From positions 186,001 to 250,000 of the forward strand of contig ATWE01000007.1 of NCBI GenBank assembly GCA_000421085.1: a DNA stretch of 64,000 nucleotides, read 5' to 3'. Numbering within the stretch: the first letter of the stretch is position 1; each line of letters opens with the position of its first letter. Origin of the DNA: Ensifer sp. USDA 6670 (lineage in GTDB: Bacteria > Pseudomonadota > Alphaproteobacteria > Rhizobiales > Rhizobiaceae). Shown here one piece after another: positions 36,645 through 45,082 of this stretch. The position numbers were made by a program, and so were the translations under genes. The notes under the pieces were generated by a model, which did not search any database, was not told the origin of the DNA, and worked only from the letters and a program-made list of their open reading frames with translations.

Positions 36645-38048
36645 ATGGCGAGAGCCCGCACCCAGTTCGTCTGTCAGAATTGCGGCACAGTCCATTCCCG
36701 CTGGGTGGGCAAGTGCGACGGCTGCGGCGAGTGGAACACGATCATCGAGGATGATCCCACGGCGGGGATCGGCGGCGGTCCCATGCGCACGCCTAAGAAG
36801 GGGCGTCCCGTCGCACTTACGACGTTGTCCGGAGAGATCGAGGACGCGCCGCGCATCCAGACCGGTATTTCGGAACTCGACCGCGTGACCGGCGGCGGCT
36901 TCGTTCGCGGATCCGCACTGCTCGTCGGCGGAGATCCGGGCATCGGCAAGTCGACCGTGCTGATGCAGGCGGCGGCGGCACTTGCACGCCGAAAGCATCG
37001 GGTGATCTATGTCTCGGGCGAAGAAGCGATCGCCCAGGTCCGCCTGCGGGCTCAGCGGCTCGGTGCCGCCGACAGCGACGTGCTTCTTGCCGCCGAGACG
37101 AACGTCGAAGACATCCTCGCGACGCTTTCCGAGGGCAAGCGGCCGGACCTCGTCATCATCGATTCGATCCAGACGCTTTGGAGCGACATCGTCGACTCCG
37201 CACCCGGCACGGTGACGCAGGTGCGCACCGGCGTGCAGGCGATGATCCGCTTCGCCAAGCAGACGGGCACCGCGGTCGTGCTGGTCGGCCACGTGACGAA
37301 GGAGGGCCAGATCGCCGGCCCACGCGTCGTCGAGCACATGGTCGATGCCGTCCTTTATTTCGAGGGCGACCGCGGCCATCATTACCGCATCCTCAGGACC
37401 GTGAAGAACCGCTTTGGACCGACCGACGAAATCGGCGTGTTCGAAATGTCCGACAAGGGCCTGCGCGAGGTTGCCAACCCGTCGGAGCTGTTTCTCGGCG
37501 AGCGCAACGCGAAATCGCCGGGTGCAGCGGTCTTCGCCGGCATGGAAGGCACGCGGCCCGTGCTTGTCGAAGTACAGGCGCTCGTCGCGCCGACATCGCT
37601 CGGAACGCCGCGCCGCGCGGTGGTCGGCTGGGATTCGGCGCGCCTTTCGATGATCCTCGCCGTGCTGGAAGCCCATTGCGGCATTCGCCTCGGCCAGCAC
37701 GACGTCTACCTCAATGTCGCGGGCGGCTATCGCATTTCCGAACCGGCGGCCGATCTCGCTGTGGCTTCCGCACTGGTTTCGTCGCTTGCCGGGCTTGCCC
37801 TGCCGCCCGATTGCGTCTATTTCGGCGAAGTCAGCTTGTCGGGTGCAGTCCGGCCGGTTGCGCATACCGCCCAACGTCTCAAGGAAGCCGAGAAACTCGG
37901 TTTCTCCCAGGCAGTCCTGCCATCTGCATCGACCGAGTTGCCGAAGAACGGCAACGGCCGCTGGAGCGAGATGGAAAGCCTGCCGGATCTGGTGGCGCGT
38001 ATCGCGGGATCGCGGCGTGCCCTGCAGCAGACGACTGACGAGGACTGA
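36645..38048 (+). CDS. radA: DNA repair protein RadA
   Basis: The 467-residue protein starts MARARTQFVCQNCGTVHSRW with a four-cysteine zinc motif (CQNC...CDGC), then a RecA-like core with Walker A GGDPGIGKST, the RadA-specific KNRFG motif and a C-terminal Lon-protease-like domain (ISEPAADLAVASALVSSLAG). It promotes branch migration in recombination. The start follows the zinc-finger homology. cvpA and purF follow, as in many Rhizobiales. Confidence 0.95.
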   Translation: MARARTQFVCQNCGTVHSRWVGKCDGCGEWNTIIEDDPTAGIGGGPMRTPKKGRPVALTTLSGEIEDAPRIQTGISELDRVTGGGFVRGSALLVGGDPGIGKSTVLMQAAAALARRKHRVIYVSGEEAIAQVRLRAQRLGAADSDVLLAAETNVEDILATLSEGKRPDLVIIDSIQTLWSDIVDSAPGTVTQVRTGVQAMIRFAKQTGTAVVLVGHVTKEGQIAGPRVVEHMVDAVLYFEGDRGHHYRILRTVKNRFGPTDEIGVFEMSDKGLREVANPSELFLGERNAKSPGAAVFAGMEGTRPVLVEVQALVAPTSLGTPRRAVVGWDSARLSMILAVLEAHCGIRLGQHDVYLNVAGGYRISEPAADLAVASALVSSLAGLALPPDCVYFGEVSLSGAVRPVAHTAQRLKEAEKLGFSQAVLPSASTELPKNGNGRWSEMESLPDLVARIAGSRRALQQTTDED

Positions 38049-38116
38049 CGGAATAGCCACGCCCTGGAGCATCAACGGGATGTACCGCCTGGCGGTGGAG
38101 TCGGAGTAAGGACAAC

Positions 38117-38716
38117 ATGCCCATTACAATTCTCGACGGTATCGTTCTCGGCGTCGCGCTGTTTTCGGCCATCCTCGCGATGGTTCGCGGCTTCTCGCGC
38201 GAGGTTCTGTCGGTGGCGAGCTGGGTCGGCGCAGCCGCCGCAGCCTATTTCCTCTATCCGCATCTTCTGCCCTATGCCAGCCAGTACACGACCAGCGGCA
38301 CGGTCGCGATGATCGGCTCGGCGGCCGTGATCTTCCTGATCGCGCTGATCGTCATCTCCTTCATCACGATGCGGGTGGCCGACTTCATCATCGACAGCCG
38401 CATCGGCGCGCTCGACCGCACGCTCGGCTTCCTGTTCGGAGCCGCGCGCGGCATTCTGCTCGTCGTCGTCGCCATGCTGTTCTTCAACTGGCTGGTGGCG
38501 CCGCAGCAGCAGCCCGTATGGGTCACCCACGCGAAATCGAAACCGCTGCTCGACAATCTCGGCAATCAGTTGGTAGCGCTCCTGCCGGAAGAGGCTGACG
38601 CCACCATTCTCGACCGCTTGCGCGGCAAGGATACGACCGGCGAAGGCGAAAGCGAGACCCCGCCGGCTCAGACGGAACAGGCGCCCGGCGAAGAAGCACC
38701 GGCGACGAACGGCTGA
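38117..38716 (+). CDS. cvpA: CvpA family membrane protein
   Basis: The 199-residue protein has four spans (TILDGIVLGVALFSAILAMV, VASWVGAAAAAYFLY, VAMIGSAAVIFLIALIVISF, ARGILLVVVAMLFFNWLV) and a disordered acidic tail. CvpA was named for colicin V production; its role in envelope integrity or purF-linked metabolism remains unclear. GGAGTAAGGA precedes the ATG. A terminator separates it from purF. Confidence 0.9.
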   Translation: MPITILDGIVLGVALFSAILAMVRGFSREVLSVASWVGAAAAAYFLYPHLLPYASQYTTSGTVAMIGSAAVIFLIALIVISFITMRVADFIIDSRIGALDRTLGFLFGAARGILLVVVAMLFFNWLVAPQQQPVWVTHAKSKPLLDNLGNQLVALLPEEADATILDRLRGKDTTGEGESETPPAQTEQAPGEEAPATNG

Positions 38717-38735
38717 GATCGACAGGAAAGTTTGC

Positions 38736-38762
38736 GATAAAGCCCGCTGTGCGGGCTTTATC
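38736..38762 (+). terminator. Terminator after cvpA
   Basis: A perfect 12-bp stem GATAAAGCCCGC/GCGGGCTTTATC with a 3-base loop lies 19 bases after the cvpA stop. The T run is within the 3' arm. It separates radA-cvpA from purF. Confidence 0.8.
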
Positions 38763-38862
38763 CATTTGGAATGACGCTTGTCAGTGTTTTCGGGTAAGAT
38801 CGCTTGAAGACTGGCGGCCCGATCACGATATGCGCACCGGCACGTAGCAAAGGCGAATTGCG

Positions 38863-40353
38863 ATGACCGATCTCAGATCCAGCGAAATCCATGACGAACT
38901 CGACGGCGACACCCTTCACGAGGAGTGCGGCGTTTTCGGCATTCTCGGGCATCCGGACGCCGCCGCGCTGACGGCGCTCGGCCTGCACGCTCTCCAGCAT
39001 CGAGGGCAGGAAGCCGCCGGTATCGTAACCTTCGACGGGCGGCAGTTCTATTCGGAGCGCCGGATGGGTCTCGTCGGCGACCACTATACCGATCCCACAA
39101 CTCTCGCGAAGCTGCCCGGTTCGATGTCGATCGGCCATGTACGCTATTCCACCACCGGTGAGACGGTCCTGCGCAACGTCCAGCCGCTGTTTGCCGAGCT
39201 GCAGGAAGGCGGAATCGCAATCGCGCATAACGGCAATTTCACGAACGGCCTGACGCTTCGGCGCCAGATCATCGCAGACGGGGCCATCTGTCAGTCGACA
39301 TCCGACACCGAAGTCGTGCTGCACCTGATCGCGCGGTCGAAACACGTCTCCTCAAGCGACCGCTTCGCCGACGCGATCGCCCAGGTCGAAGGCGGCTATT
39401 CGATGCTGGCTCTGACCCGCACCAAGCTGATCGCCGCCCGCGATCCCAACGGCATTCGCCCGCTCGTCATGGGCGAACTCGACGGCAAGCCGATCTTCTG
39501 CTCGGAGACCTGTGCGCTCGATATCATCGGCGCCAAATTCGTTCGCGATATCGAGAACGGCGAAATCGTCATCTGCGAGATTCAGCCGGACGGGTCGATC
39601 ACCATCGATGCCCGCAAGCCTCAGAATCCGCTGCCGGAACGCCTTTGCCTTTTCGAGTACGTCTATTTCGCCCGGCCGGATTCGGTCGTCGGCGGCCGCA
39701 ACGTCTATGTCGCTCGCAAGAACATGGGCAAGAACCTCGCCATCGAAGCCCCCGTCGAGGCGGATGTCGTGGTGCCCGTTCCGGACGGCGGAACTCCGGC
39801 TGCAATCGGCTACGCGCAGGAAAGCGGCATCCCCTTCGAGCTCGGCATCATCCGCAATCACTATGTCGGGCGGACCTTCATCGAGCCGACGCAGCAGATC
39901 CGCGCCTTCGGCGTCAAACTCAAGCATTCTGCGAACCGGGCGATGATCGCCGGCAAGCGCGTCGTGCTCGTCGACGATTCCATCGTCCGCGGCACCACTT
40001 CGGTCAAGATCGTCCAGATGATGCGCGAGGCGGGCGCGCGCGAGGTGCACGTGCGCGTCGCGAGCCCGATGATCTTCCACCCGGATTTCTACGGCATCGA
40101 TACGCCGGACCGTGACAAGCTGCTCGCCAACCAGCATGCCGACCTCGCCTCGATGTGTCGCTTCATCGGCGCCGATTCGCTCGAATTCCTCTCGATCGAC
40201 GGGCTCTATCGTGCCGTCGGCGGCGAGACGCGCGACCCGCAGGCGCCACAGTTCACCGATCACTATTTCACCGGGGACTACCCGACCCGCCTTCTCGACC
40301 AGGGGACAGCGAGCAACGTTCGCAAACTCTCGGTTCTCGCCAGCAACGGATAA
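38863..40353 (+). CDS. purF: Amidophosphoribosyltransferase
   Basis: The 496-residue protein has the N-terminal glutamine amidotransferase domain with catalytic Cys in HEECGVFG (preceded by a propeptide of about 22 residues) and the PRPP-binding motif VVLVDDSIVRGTTS. It commits PRPP to purine synthesis. An SDR gene begins 12 bases after the stop and is likely co-transcribed. Confidence 0.96.
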   Translation: MTDLRSSEIHDELDGDTLHEECGVFGILGHPDAAALTALGLHALQHRGQEAAGIVTFDGRQFYSERRMGLVGDHYTDPTTLAKLPGSMSIGHVRYSTTGETVLRNVQPLFAELQEGGIAIAHNGNFTNGLTLRRQIIADGAICQSTSDTEVVLHLIARSKHVSSSDRFADAIAQVEGGYSMLALTRTKLIAARDPNGIRPLVMGELDGKPIFCSETCALDIIGAKFVRDIENGEIVICEIQPDGSITIDARKPQNPLPERLCLFEYVYFARPDSVVGGRNVYVARKNMGKNLAIEAPVEADVVVPVPDGGTPAAIGYAQESGIPFELGIIRNHYVGRTFIEPTQQIRAFGVKLKHSANRAMIAGKRVVLVDDSIVRGTTSVKIVQMMREAGAREVHVRVASPMIFHPDFYGIDTPDRDKLLANQHADLASMCRFIGADSLEFLSIDGLYRAVGGETRDPQAPQFTDHYFTGDYPTRLLDQGTASNVRKLSVLASNG

Positions 40354-40364
40354 CGAACAACAAC

Positions 40365-41105
40365 ATGACGCCCAATCTGAAAGACCGGATCGCCGTCGTC
40401 ACCGGCGCATCGCGCGGGATCGGCTATTTCACTGCTCTTGAACTCGCCAGGGCCGGCGCGCACGTCGTCGCCTGCGCCCGCACCCTCGGCGGTCTCGAAG
40501 AGCTGGACGACGCGATCAAGGCTTTCGGCGGTTCGGCAACGCTCGTCCCCTTCGATCTCGCGGACATGGCTGCCATCGACAAGCTCGGCGGCGCCATAAA
40601 CGAGCGCTGGGGCAAGCTCGACATCATGGTCGCCAATGCCGGCGTCCTCGGCACGATCTCGCCGATCGGCCATGTGGAAGCCAAGGTCTTCGAAAAGGTG
40701 ATGGCGATCAATGTCACCGCGACCTGGCGCCTGATCCGGTCGCTCGAGCCGTTGCTCGTCCGTTCCGATGCCGGCCGCGCCCTCATCCTCTCCTCGAGCG
40801 CTGCGCACAAGTGCAAGCCCTTCTGGGGGCCCTACTCCGCCTCCAAGGCTGCGGTCGAGGCACTGGCACGCACCTGGGCCTATGAGACACAGCGCCTGCC
40901 GCTGCGCATCCTCAGCGTCGACCCGGGCGCCACGCGCACCGCCATGCGGGCGCAGGCCGTGCCCGGCGAGGATCCGGAGACTCTACCGCATCCCTCCGAA
41001 GTGGCTCAGGCGCTGTTGCCGCTGCTCGGCCCCGAGCAGACCGAGACGGGTAAGCTCTTCATCGTTCGGGAAAAGAAGATCGTCGACTACCGCATGCCGG
41101 AATAG
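40365..41105 (+). CDS. Short-chain dehydrogenase/reductase
   Basis: The 246-residue protein has the cofactor motif VTGASRGIGYFTA, ANAGVLG and the active-site segment SSSAAHKCKPFWGPYSASKAAVEA. It is a classical SDR; the substrate is unknown. It follows purF so closely that it should be expressed with it, an association also seen in other rhizobia. It is not a FabG by its C-terminal segment. Confidence 0.9.
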   Translation: MTPNLKDRIAVVTGASRGIGYFTALELARAGAHVVACARTLGGLEELDDAIKAFGGSATLVPFDLADMAAIDKLGGAINERWGKLDIMVANAGVLGTISPIGHVEAKVFEKVMAINVTATWRLIRSLEPLLVRSDAGRALILSSSAAHKCKPFWGPYSASKAAVEALARTWAYETQRLPLRILSVDPGATRTAMRAQAVPGEDPETLPHPSEVAQALLPLLGPEQTETGKLFIVREKKIVDYRMPE

Positions 41106-41116
41106 GCCGGCGGCAT

Positions 41117-41166
41117 CCCTCATCCGGCCTGCCGGCCTGCCGGCCACCTTCTACCCGCAAGCGGCG
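41117..41166. repeat. CCCTCATCCGGCCTGCCGG-type intergenic repeat
   Basis: The segment has two tandem GGCCTGCC units followed by CACCTTCTACCCGCAAGCGG. It matches the family at 16172 and 54916 and sits between the convergent SDR and pssA genes. Confidence 0.6.
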
Positions 41167-41222
41167 CATAGGGGACTCGCGGCTGATGCTCCGCCCGCCG
41201 GCGGCATTCGCGCGCCTTCCAG

Positions 41223-42098
41223 CTATTCGCTATCACCCGGCAAACCATCGTTCCCGTGACCGCCCGGCCAGTCGCCGTATTTGCGCTGCCAGGAACGGGC
41301 ACCGAAGGGCAGACTCACCAGATAGGCCACCGCAGTCACGACCATCGTCTCCCAGGTATAGGTCATCAGCGTCGCTACGTAGAAGACGACCACCAGGATG
41401 ACGGGAAGGACCAGATCCCGACGGACGCGGTTCTCCGACTTGCCGGACCAGACAGGAAGACGGCTGACGAGAAGGAAGGCGATCAGGACGGTATAAACCG
41501 ACGCGATCAGCGCAAATGTCCTTTCCGGCGCAAGACCGAGCAGGCCAAGATAGACGGGCAACAGAACCAGCATCGCACCGGCCGGTGCCGGAACCCCGAC
41601 GAAATATTCCGACTGCCAGGACGCCTTGACCTGGCGCTCCGCCATCACGTTGAAGCGCGCGAGTCTGAGACCGACGGCGATGGCGTAGATCAGCGCCGCA
41701 ATCCAGCCGAGGGAACGCGCCTGATCGAGCAGGAACACGTAGAGGACGAGCGCGGGCGCGACCCCGAAATTGATGATGTCGGCAAGCGAGTCCATCTGGA
41801 CCCCGAAACTCGAGGTCGCCTTTAGAAGACGCGCGATGCGCCCGTCGATGCCATCGAGGAAAGCGGCAAGGAGAACCATCGCAACCGCGAGCTCGAAGCG
41901 ATTCTCGAATGCCAGCCGGACGCCCGAGAGGCCGGCGCAGATCGCCAGGACCGTGATCATGTTCGGGACCATCAGCCGCAGCGGAATCTCGCGTAACCGG
42001 GGCCCCCGGGCCTTGTCGTGCGTGCCGGTGGCGTCGACGTGCTCAGCGGCCGACGGTTCCGGGCTTCCTGCGGATTGTTCGTGGCGGGGCTCTTCCAT
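41223..42098 (-). CDS. pssA: CDP-diacylglycerol-serine O-phosphatidyltransferase
   Basis: The 291-residue membrane protein has the CDP-alcohol phosphotransferase motif DGRIARLLKATSSFGVQMDSLAD (D-G-x2-A-R-x8-G-x3-D-x3-D) and about eight spans. It makes phosphatidylserine, which the psd product decarboxylates to phosphatidylethanolamine. The psd gene is 9 bases upstream, so the two steps are encoded together. The first 30 residues are hydrophilic. Confidence 0.94.
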   Translation of the reverse strand: MEEPRHEQSAGSPEPSAAEHVDATGTHDKARGPRLREIPLRLMVPNMITVLAICAGLSGVRLAFENRFELAVAMVLLAAFLDGIDGRIARLLKATSSFGVQMDSLADIINFGVAPALVLYVFLLDQARSLGWIAALIYAIAVGLRLARFNVMAERQVKASWQSEYFVGVPAPAGAMLVLLPVYLGLLGLAPERTFALIASVYTVLIAFLLVSRLPVWSGKSENRVRRDLVLPVILVVVFYVATLMTYTWETMVVTAVAYLVSLPFGARSWQRKYGDWPGGHGNDGLPGDSE

Positions 42099-42107
42099 GA
42101 CCTGTCC

Positions 42108-42806
42108 TCACGCGCGCCGGCTGATGACCGGGCCCTTCGCCGATCCGAATTCGGCGAGCACCGTCTCGCCGCCGGTGGCCGTCTGACCGACCGTAACCCG
42201 CGGCTCCGCGCCGGCGGGCAGGAACACGTCGAGACGCGAGCCGAAGCGGATGAGACCGAAACGCTCGCCCGCCTCGAGCGACGCGCTCTCCCGCGTCCAG
42301 CAGAGGATGCGGCGGGCTACGAGGCCGGCAATCTGGACCACGCCGATCTGGCCGTGTTTCGTTTCGATGACGAGACCGTTGCGCTCGTTTTCCAGGCTCG
42401 CCTTGTCCAATTCGGCGTTCACAAACTTGCCGGCACGGTAGGCGACGCGGCGCACCGTGCCGCTCATCGGGGCACGGTTCACGTGGCAGTTGAAGACATT
42501 CATGAAGACCGAAATGCGCAGCATCGGCTCCGATCCGAGGCCGAGTTCCTCAGGCGGCGTCACGGTGGCGACCGACGAAACGGTGCCGTCCGCCGGGCTG
42601 ATGACGAGATCGTCGTCGATCGGCGTCATGCGCTCCGGGTCGCGGAAGAAATAGGCGCACCAGGCGGTCAGAACGAAGCCGATCCACATCAGCGGCTCCC
42701 AGAGGAAACCGAGCGCCAGCGAAACGACAAAGAAAATCGCGATGAAGCGGTAGCCTTCCCTATGGACCGGTACGAGCGTGTTGCGCACTGTGTCGATCAA
42801 ACTCAT
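42108..42806 (-). CDS. psd: Phosphatidylserine decarboxylase proenzyme
   Basis: The 232-residue protein is the short form of Psd. The self-cleavage Gly-Ser that forms the pyruvoyl group is in [11 protein letters not shown] (near residue 190); [20 protein letters not shown] is the conserved core. Two hydrophobic spans (about 20-55) anchor the beta chain. It acts directly on the PssA product; the psd-pssA order is typical of rhizobia. Confidence 0.94.
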   Translation of the reverse strand: MSLIDTVRNTLVPVHREGYRFIAIFFVVSLALGFLWEPLMWIGFVLTAWCAYFFRDPERMTPIDDDLVISPADGTVSSVATVTPPEELGLGSEPMLRISVFMNVFNCHVNRAPMSGTVRRVAYRAGKFVNAELDKASLENERNGLVIETKHGQIGVVQIAGLVARRILCWTRESASLEAGERFGLIRFGSRLDVFLPAGAEPRVTVGQTATGGETVLAEFGSAKGPVISRRA

Positions 42807-42912
42807 GAACTCTACTCTCCATATTTGCTTTGCGACGTGAACTAGCGCGAATCAGACAGCCCGGCAATGTCGAAGGCCAGGAGATAGAGGACTCGCGGCA
42901 ACCTCGCTGTGG

Positions 42913-44796
42913 TCAAAGCGCTGGCATTCCCCGATCGACGATGCCGAGATCGTCTCTCTCACGCACGCGCTTCAACTGTTCTTCGGCCTGCGTTGCCTCG
43001 CGCTGGCGGCTCCACATGGAAGCATAAAGACCGCCGCGGTCGATCAGTTCGCCATGGGTGCCGCGTTCAGCAATGACGCCGTCCTTCAAGACGATGATCT
43101 CGTCGGCGTTGATGACCGTCGACAGGCGATGGGCGATGACGAGCGTGGTGCGATTGCGTGACACGACATCGAGCGCAGCCTGGATTTCCTGTTCCGTCTT
43201 CGTGTCCAGCGCCGAGGTCGCCTCGTCGAGGATCAGGATCGGCGGCGCCTTCAGGATGGTTCGCGCGATCGCGACGCGCTGTTTCTCACCGCCCGAAAGC
43301 TTCAGCCCGCGCTCGCCCACCATGGCGCGGAAGCCTTCCGGCAGGTCGCGGATGAAATCGGCGATCTGCGCCGCCTCGGCGGCTGCCTCGACCTCTGCAT
43401 CGCTCGCCGTCACCCGGCCGTAACGGATATTGTAGGCGATCGTATCGTTGAAAAGCACAGTGTCCTGCGGCACCATGCCGATCACGGAGCGGAGGCTCTT
43501 CTGGGTGACGCCGCGCACGTCCTGACCGTCAATGGTGATCGACCCTTCCTGGACATCGTAAAAGCGGTAGAGCAGCCGCGACAATGTCGACTTGCCGGCT
43601 CCCGAGGGGCCGACGACTGCTACCGTCTTTCCGGCGGGCACCTCGAAGCTGATCCCCTTCAGGATCGGCCGTGCCGGATCGTAGGCGAATTGGACGTTCT
43701 TGAAGGCGATTGCGCCTCGCTCGATCTTGAGCTCCTTCGCGTTCGGCCGGTCGAGGACCTCCGCCCGAACGTCGAGCAGATCGAACATATGTTCGATATC
43801 GGTCAGGCCCTGGCGAATTTCGCGATAGACGAAACCGATGAAGTTCAGCGGGATCGCGAGCTGGATCAGCATCGCGTTGATGAAAACGAAATCGCCGATC
43901 GTCTGCTCGCCGCGCTGTACGGCGAGCGCCGAAATCGTCATCATCACCGCCGTTCCGGCACCGAAAATCAGCGCCTGGCCGAAGTTCAGCCAGCCGAGCG
44001 ACGTCCAGACCTGCGTCGCGGCCCGTTCGTAACGCTCCATCGATTTGTCGAAGCGCTTCGCCTCCATCTCCTCGTTGCCGAAATATTTGACAGTCTCGAA
44101 GTTGAGCAGCGAGTCGATCGCCTTGGTGTTCGCATCGGTGTCGCTATCGTTCATCGAGCGTCGAATGGCGATGCGCCAGTCGCTCGCGCGTACCGTAAAC
44201 CAGATGTAGAGCCATACCGTGACAGCGGTCACCAGGAGATAGGTGAAGCCGTAGCCCCACCAGAAGATCACCGCCGTCAGCAGGAACTCGATGAGTGTCG
44301 GTACGCTGTTGAGGATCGTGAAGCGGACGATCGTCTCGATGCCCTTGGTGCCGCGCTCGATAATGCGCGAAAGCCCGCCCGTACGCCGCTCGAGATGGAA
44401 GCGCAGCGAGAGCTGGTGCATGTGAACGAAGGTCTTGTAGGCAAGCTGCCTGACGGCATGCTGGCCAACACTGGCGAAAAGCGCGTCGCGCAACTGGTTC
44501 AGACCCGCCTGCAGCAAACGGGCGAGATTATAGGCAAGTACCAGCATGACGGCGCCGGTCAGGAACTGTGGCAGAAAACCGAGCGCGTCAGGCTTGTTGT
44601 TGAGCGCATCCGTCGCCCATTTGAAGAAATAAGGAACGAGAATGAGCACCGCCTTGGCGATCACCAGGATCACCGTCGCCCAGACCACCCTCAGTTTCAG
44701 ATCGATCCGGTCCGCCGGCCACATATATGGCCAAAGATTGGCTATGGTATCGATCGGATTGGCACTGTCGGCGGAAACCGTTTTCTTCTGGGGCAC
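42913..44796 (-). CDS. Atm1-type ABC transporter (membrane and ATPase domains fused)
   Basis: The 627-residue half-transporter starts at a GTG. Six spans (about 30-330) are followed by an ATPase domain with Walker [10 protein letters not shown], signature LSGGEKQRVAIAR and Walker B ILILDEATSALD. The N-terminus (IDTIANLWPYMWPADRIDLKLRV) and length match bacterial Atm1/HMT1 homologues, which export glutathione-linked metals or sulfur species. The natural substrate is not shown by sequence. It lies downstream of the LysM gene but with hairpins between. Confidence 0.9.
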   Translation of the reverse strand: MPQKKTVSADSANPIDTIANLWPYMWPADRIDLKLRVVWATVILVIAKAVLILVPYFFKWATDALNNKPDALGFLPQFLTGAVMLVLAYNLARLLQAGLNQLRDALFASVGQHAVRQLAYKTFVHMHQLSLRFHLERRTGGLSRIIERGTKGIETIVRFTILNSVPTLIEFLLTAVIFWWGYGFTYLLVTAVTVWLYIWFTVRASDWRIAIRRSMNDSDTDANTKAIDSLLNFETVKYFGNEEMEAKRFDKSMERYERAATQVWTSLGWLNFGQALIFGAGTAVMMTISALAVQRGEQTIGDFVFINAMLIQLAIPLNFIGFVYREIRQGLTDIEHMFDLLDVRAEVLDRPNAKELKIERGAIAFKNVQFAYDPARPILKGISFEVPAGKTVAVVGPSGAGKSTLSRLLYRFYDVQEGSITIDGQDVRGVTQKSLRSVIGMVPQDTVLFNDTIAYNIRYGRVTASDAEVEAAAEAAQIADFIRDLPEGFRAMVGERGLKLSGGEKQRVAIARTILKAPPILILDEATSALDTKTEQEIQAALDVVSRNRTTLVIAHRLSTVINADEIIVLKDGVIAERGTHGELIDRGGLYASMWSRQREATQAEEQLKRVRERDDLGIVDRGMPAL

Positions 44797-44882
44797 GTCT
44801 CAGTCCGCTTCATGATTTGATTGACGAAGACATGCGGGCGAACCGCTACGTCGCGGCGTCGTCATCCCGCACCAGCTTCAAT

Positions 44883-44917
44883 GAAAAGCGGCGCCTTTTT
44901 GGAAGACGCCGCTTTTC
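44883..44917 (-). terminator. Hairpin upstream of the Atm1 gene
   Basis: An 11-bp stem GAAAAGCGGCG/CGCCGCTTTTC with a 13-base loop lies between the LysM gene and the Atm1 gene, both minus strand. The 3' arm ends in TTTTC on that strand, so it fits a terminator for upstream transcription. Confidence 0.55.
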
Positions 44918-44974
44918 CTGACAGATAGGTCCACCTCCCCGCCAACGCAATGGAAGTGCCGGCAAAAGATAAAC

Positions 44975-45024
44975 TTAGAGCGGGATGAGGAACAGTGCGG
45001 TTTTCCGCCCGCATCCCGCTCTAA
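44975..45024. repeat. Palindromic repeat, copy of module 3 of the 28 kb mosaic
   Basis: Perfect 13-bp arms TTAGAGCGGGATG (44975-44987) and CATCCCGCTCTAA (45012-45024) flank AGGAACAGTGCGGTTTTCCG. The same module, with 8-bp arms, is at 28148-28191. It lies about 60 bases downstream of the LysM gene. Confidence 0.75.
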
Positions 45025-45082
45025 CTTCGTGGAATCGACCACATTCATGCTCTGAGGTCGACCGGCCTAAAAGCGTCGTGAT

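Noticed and set aside
34392..38075. A 1227-codon open frame on the minus strand
   Set aside because: Only its C-terminal 298 residues (AraC) look like a protein; the rest is antisense to alr and radA, both clear genes. Long antisense frames are common at this GC content.
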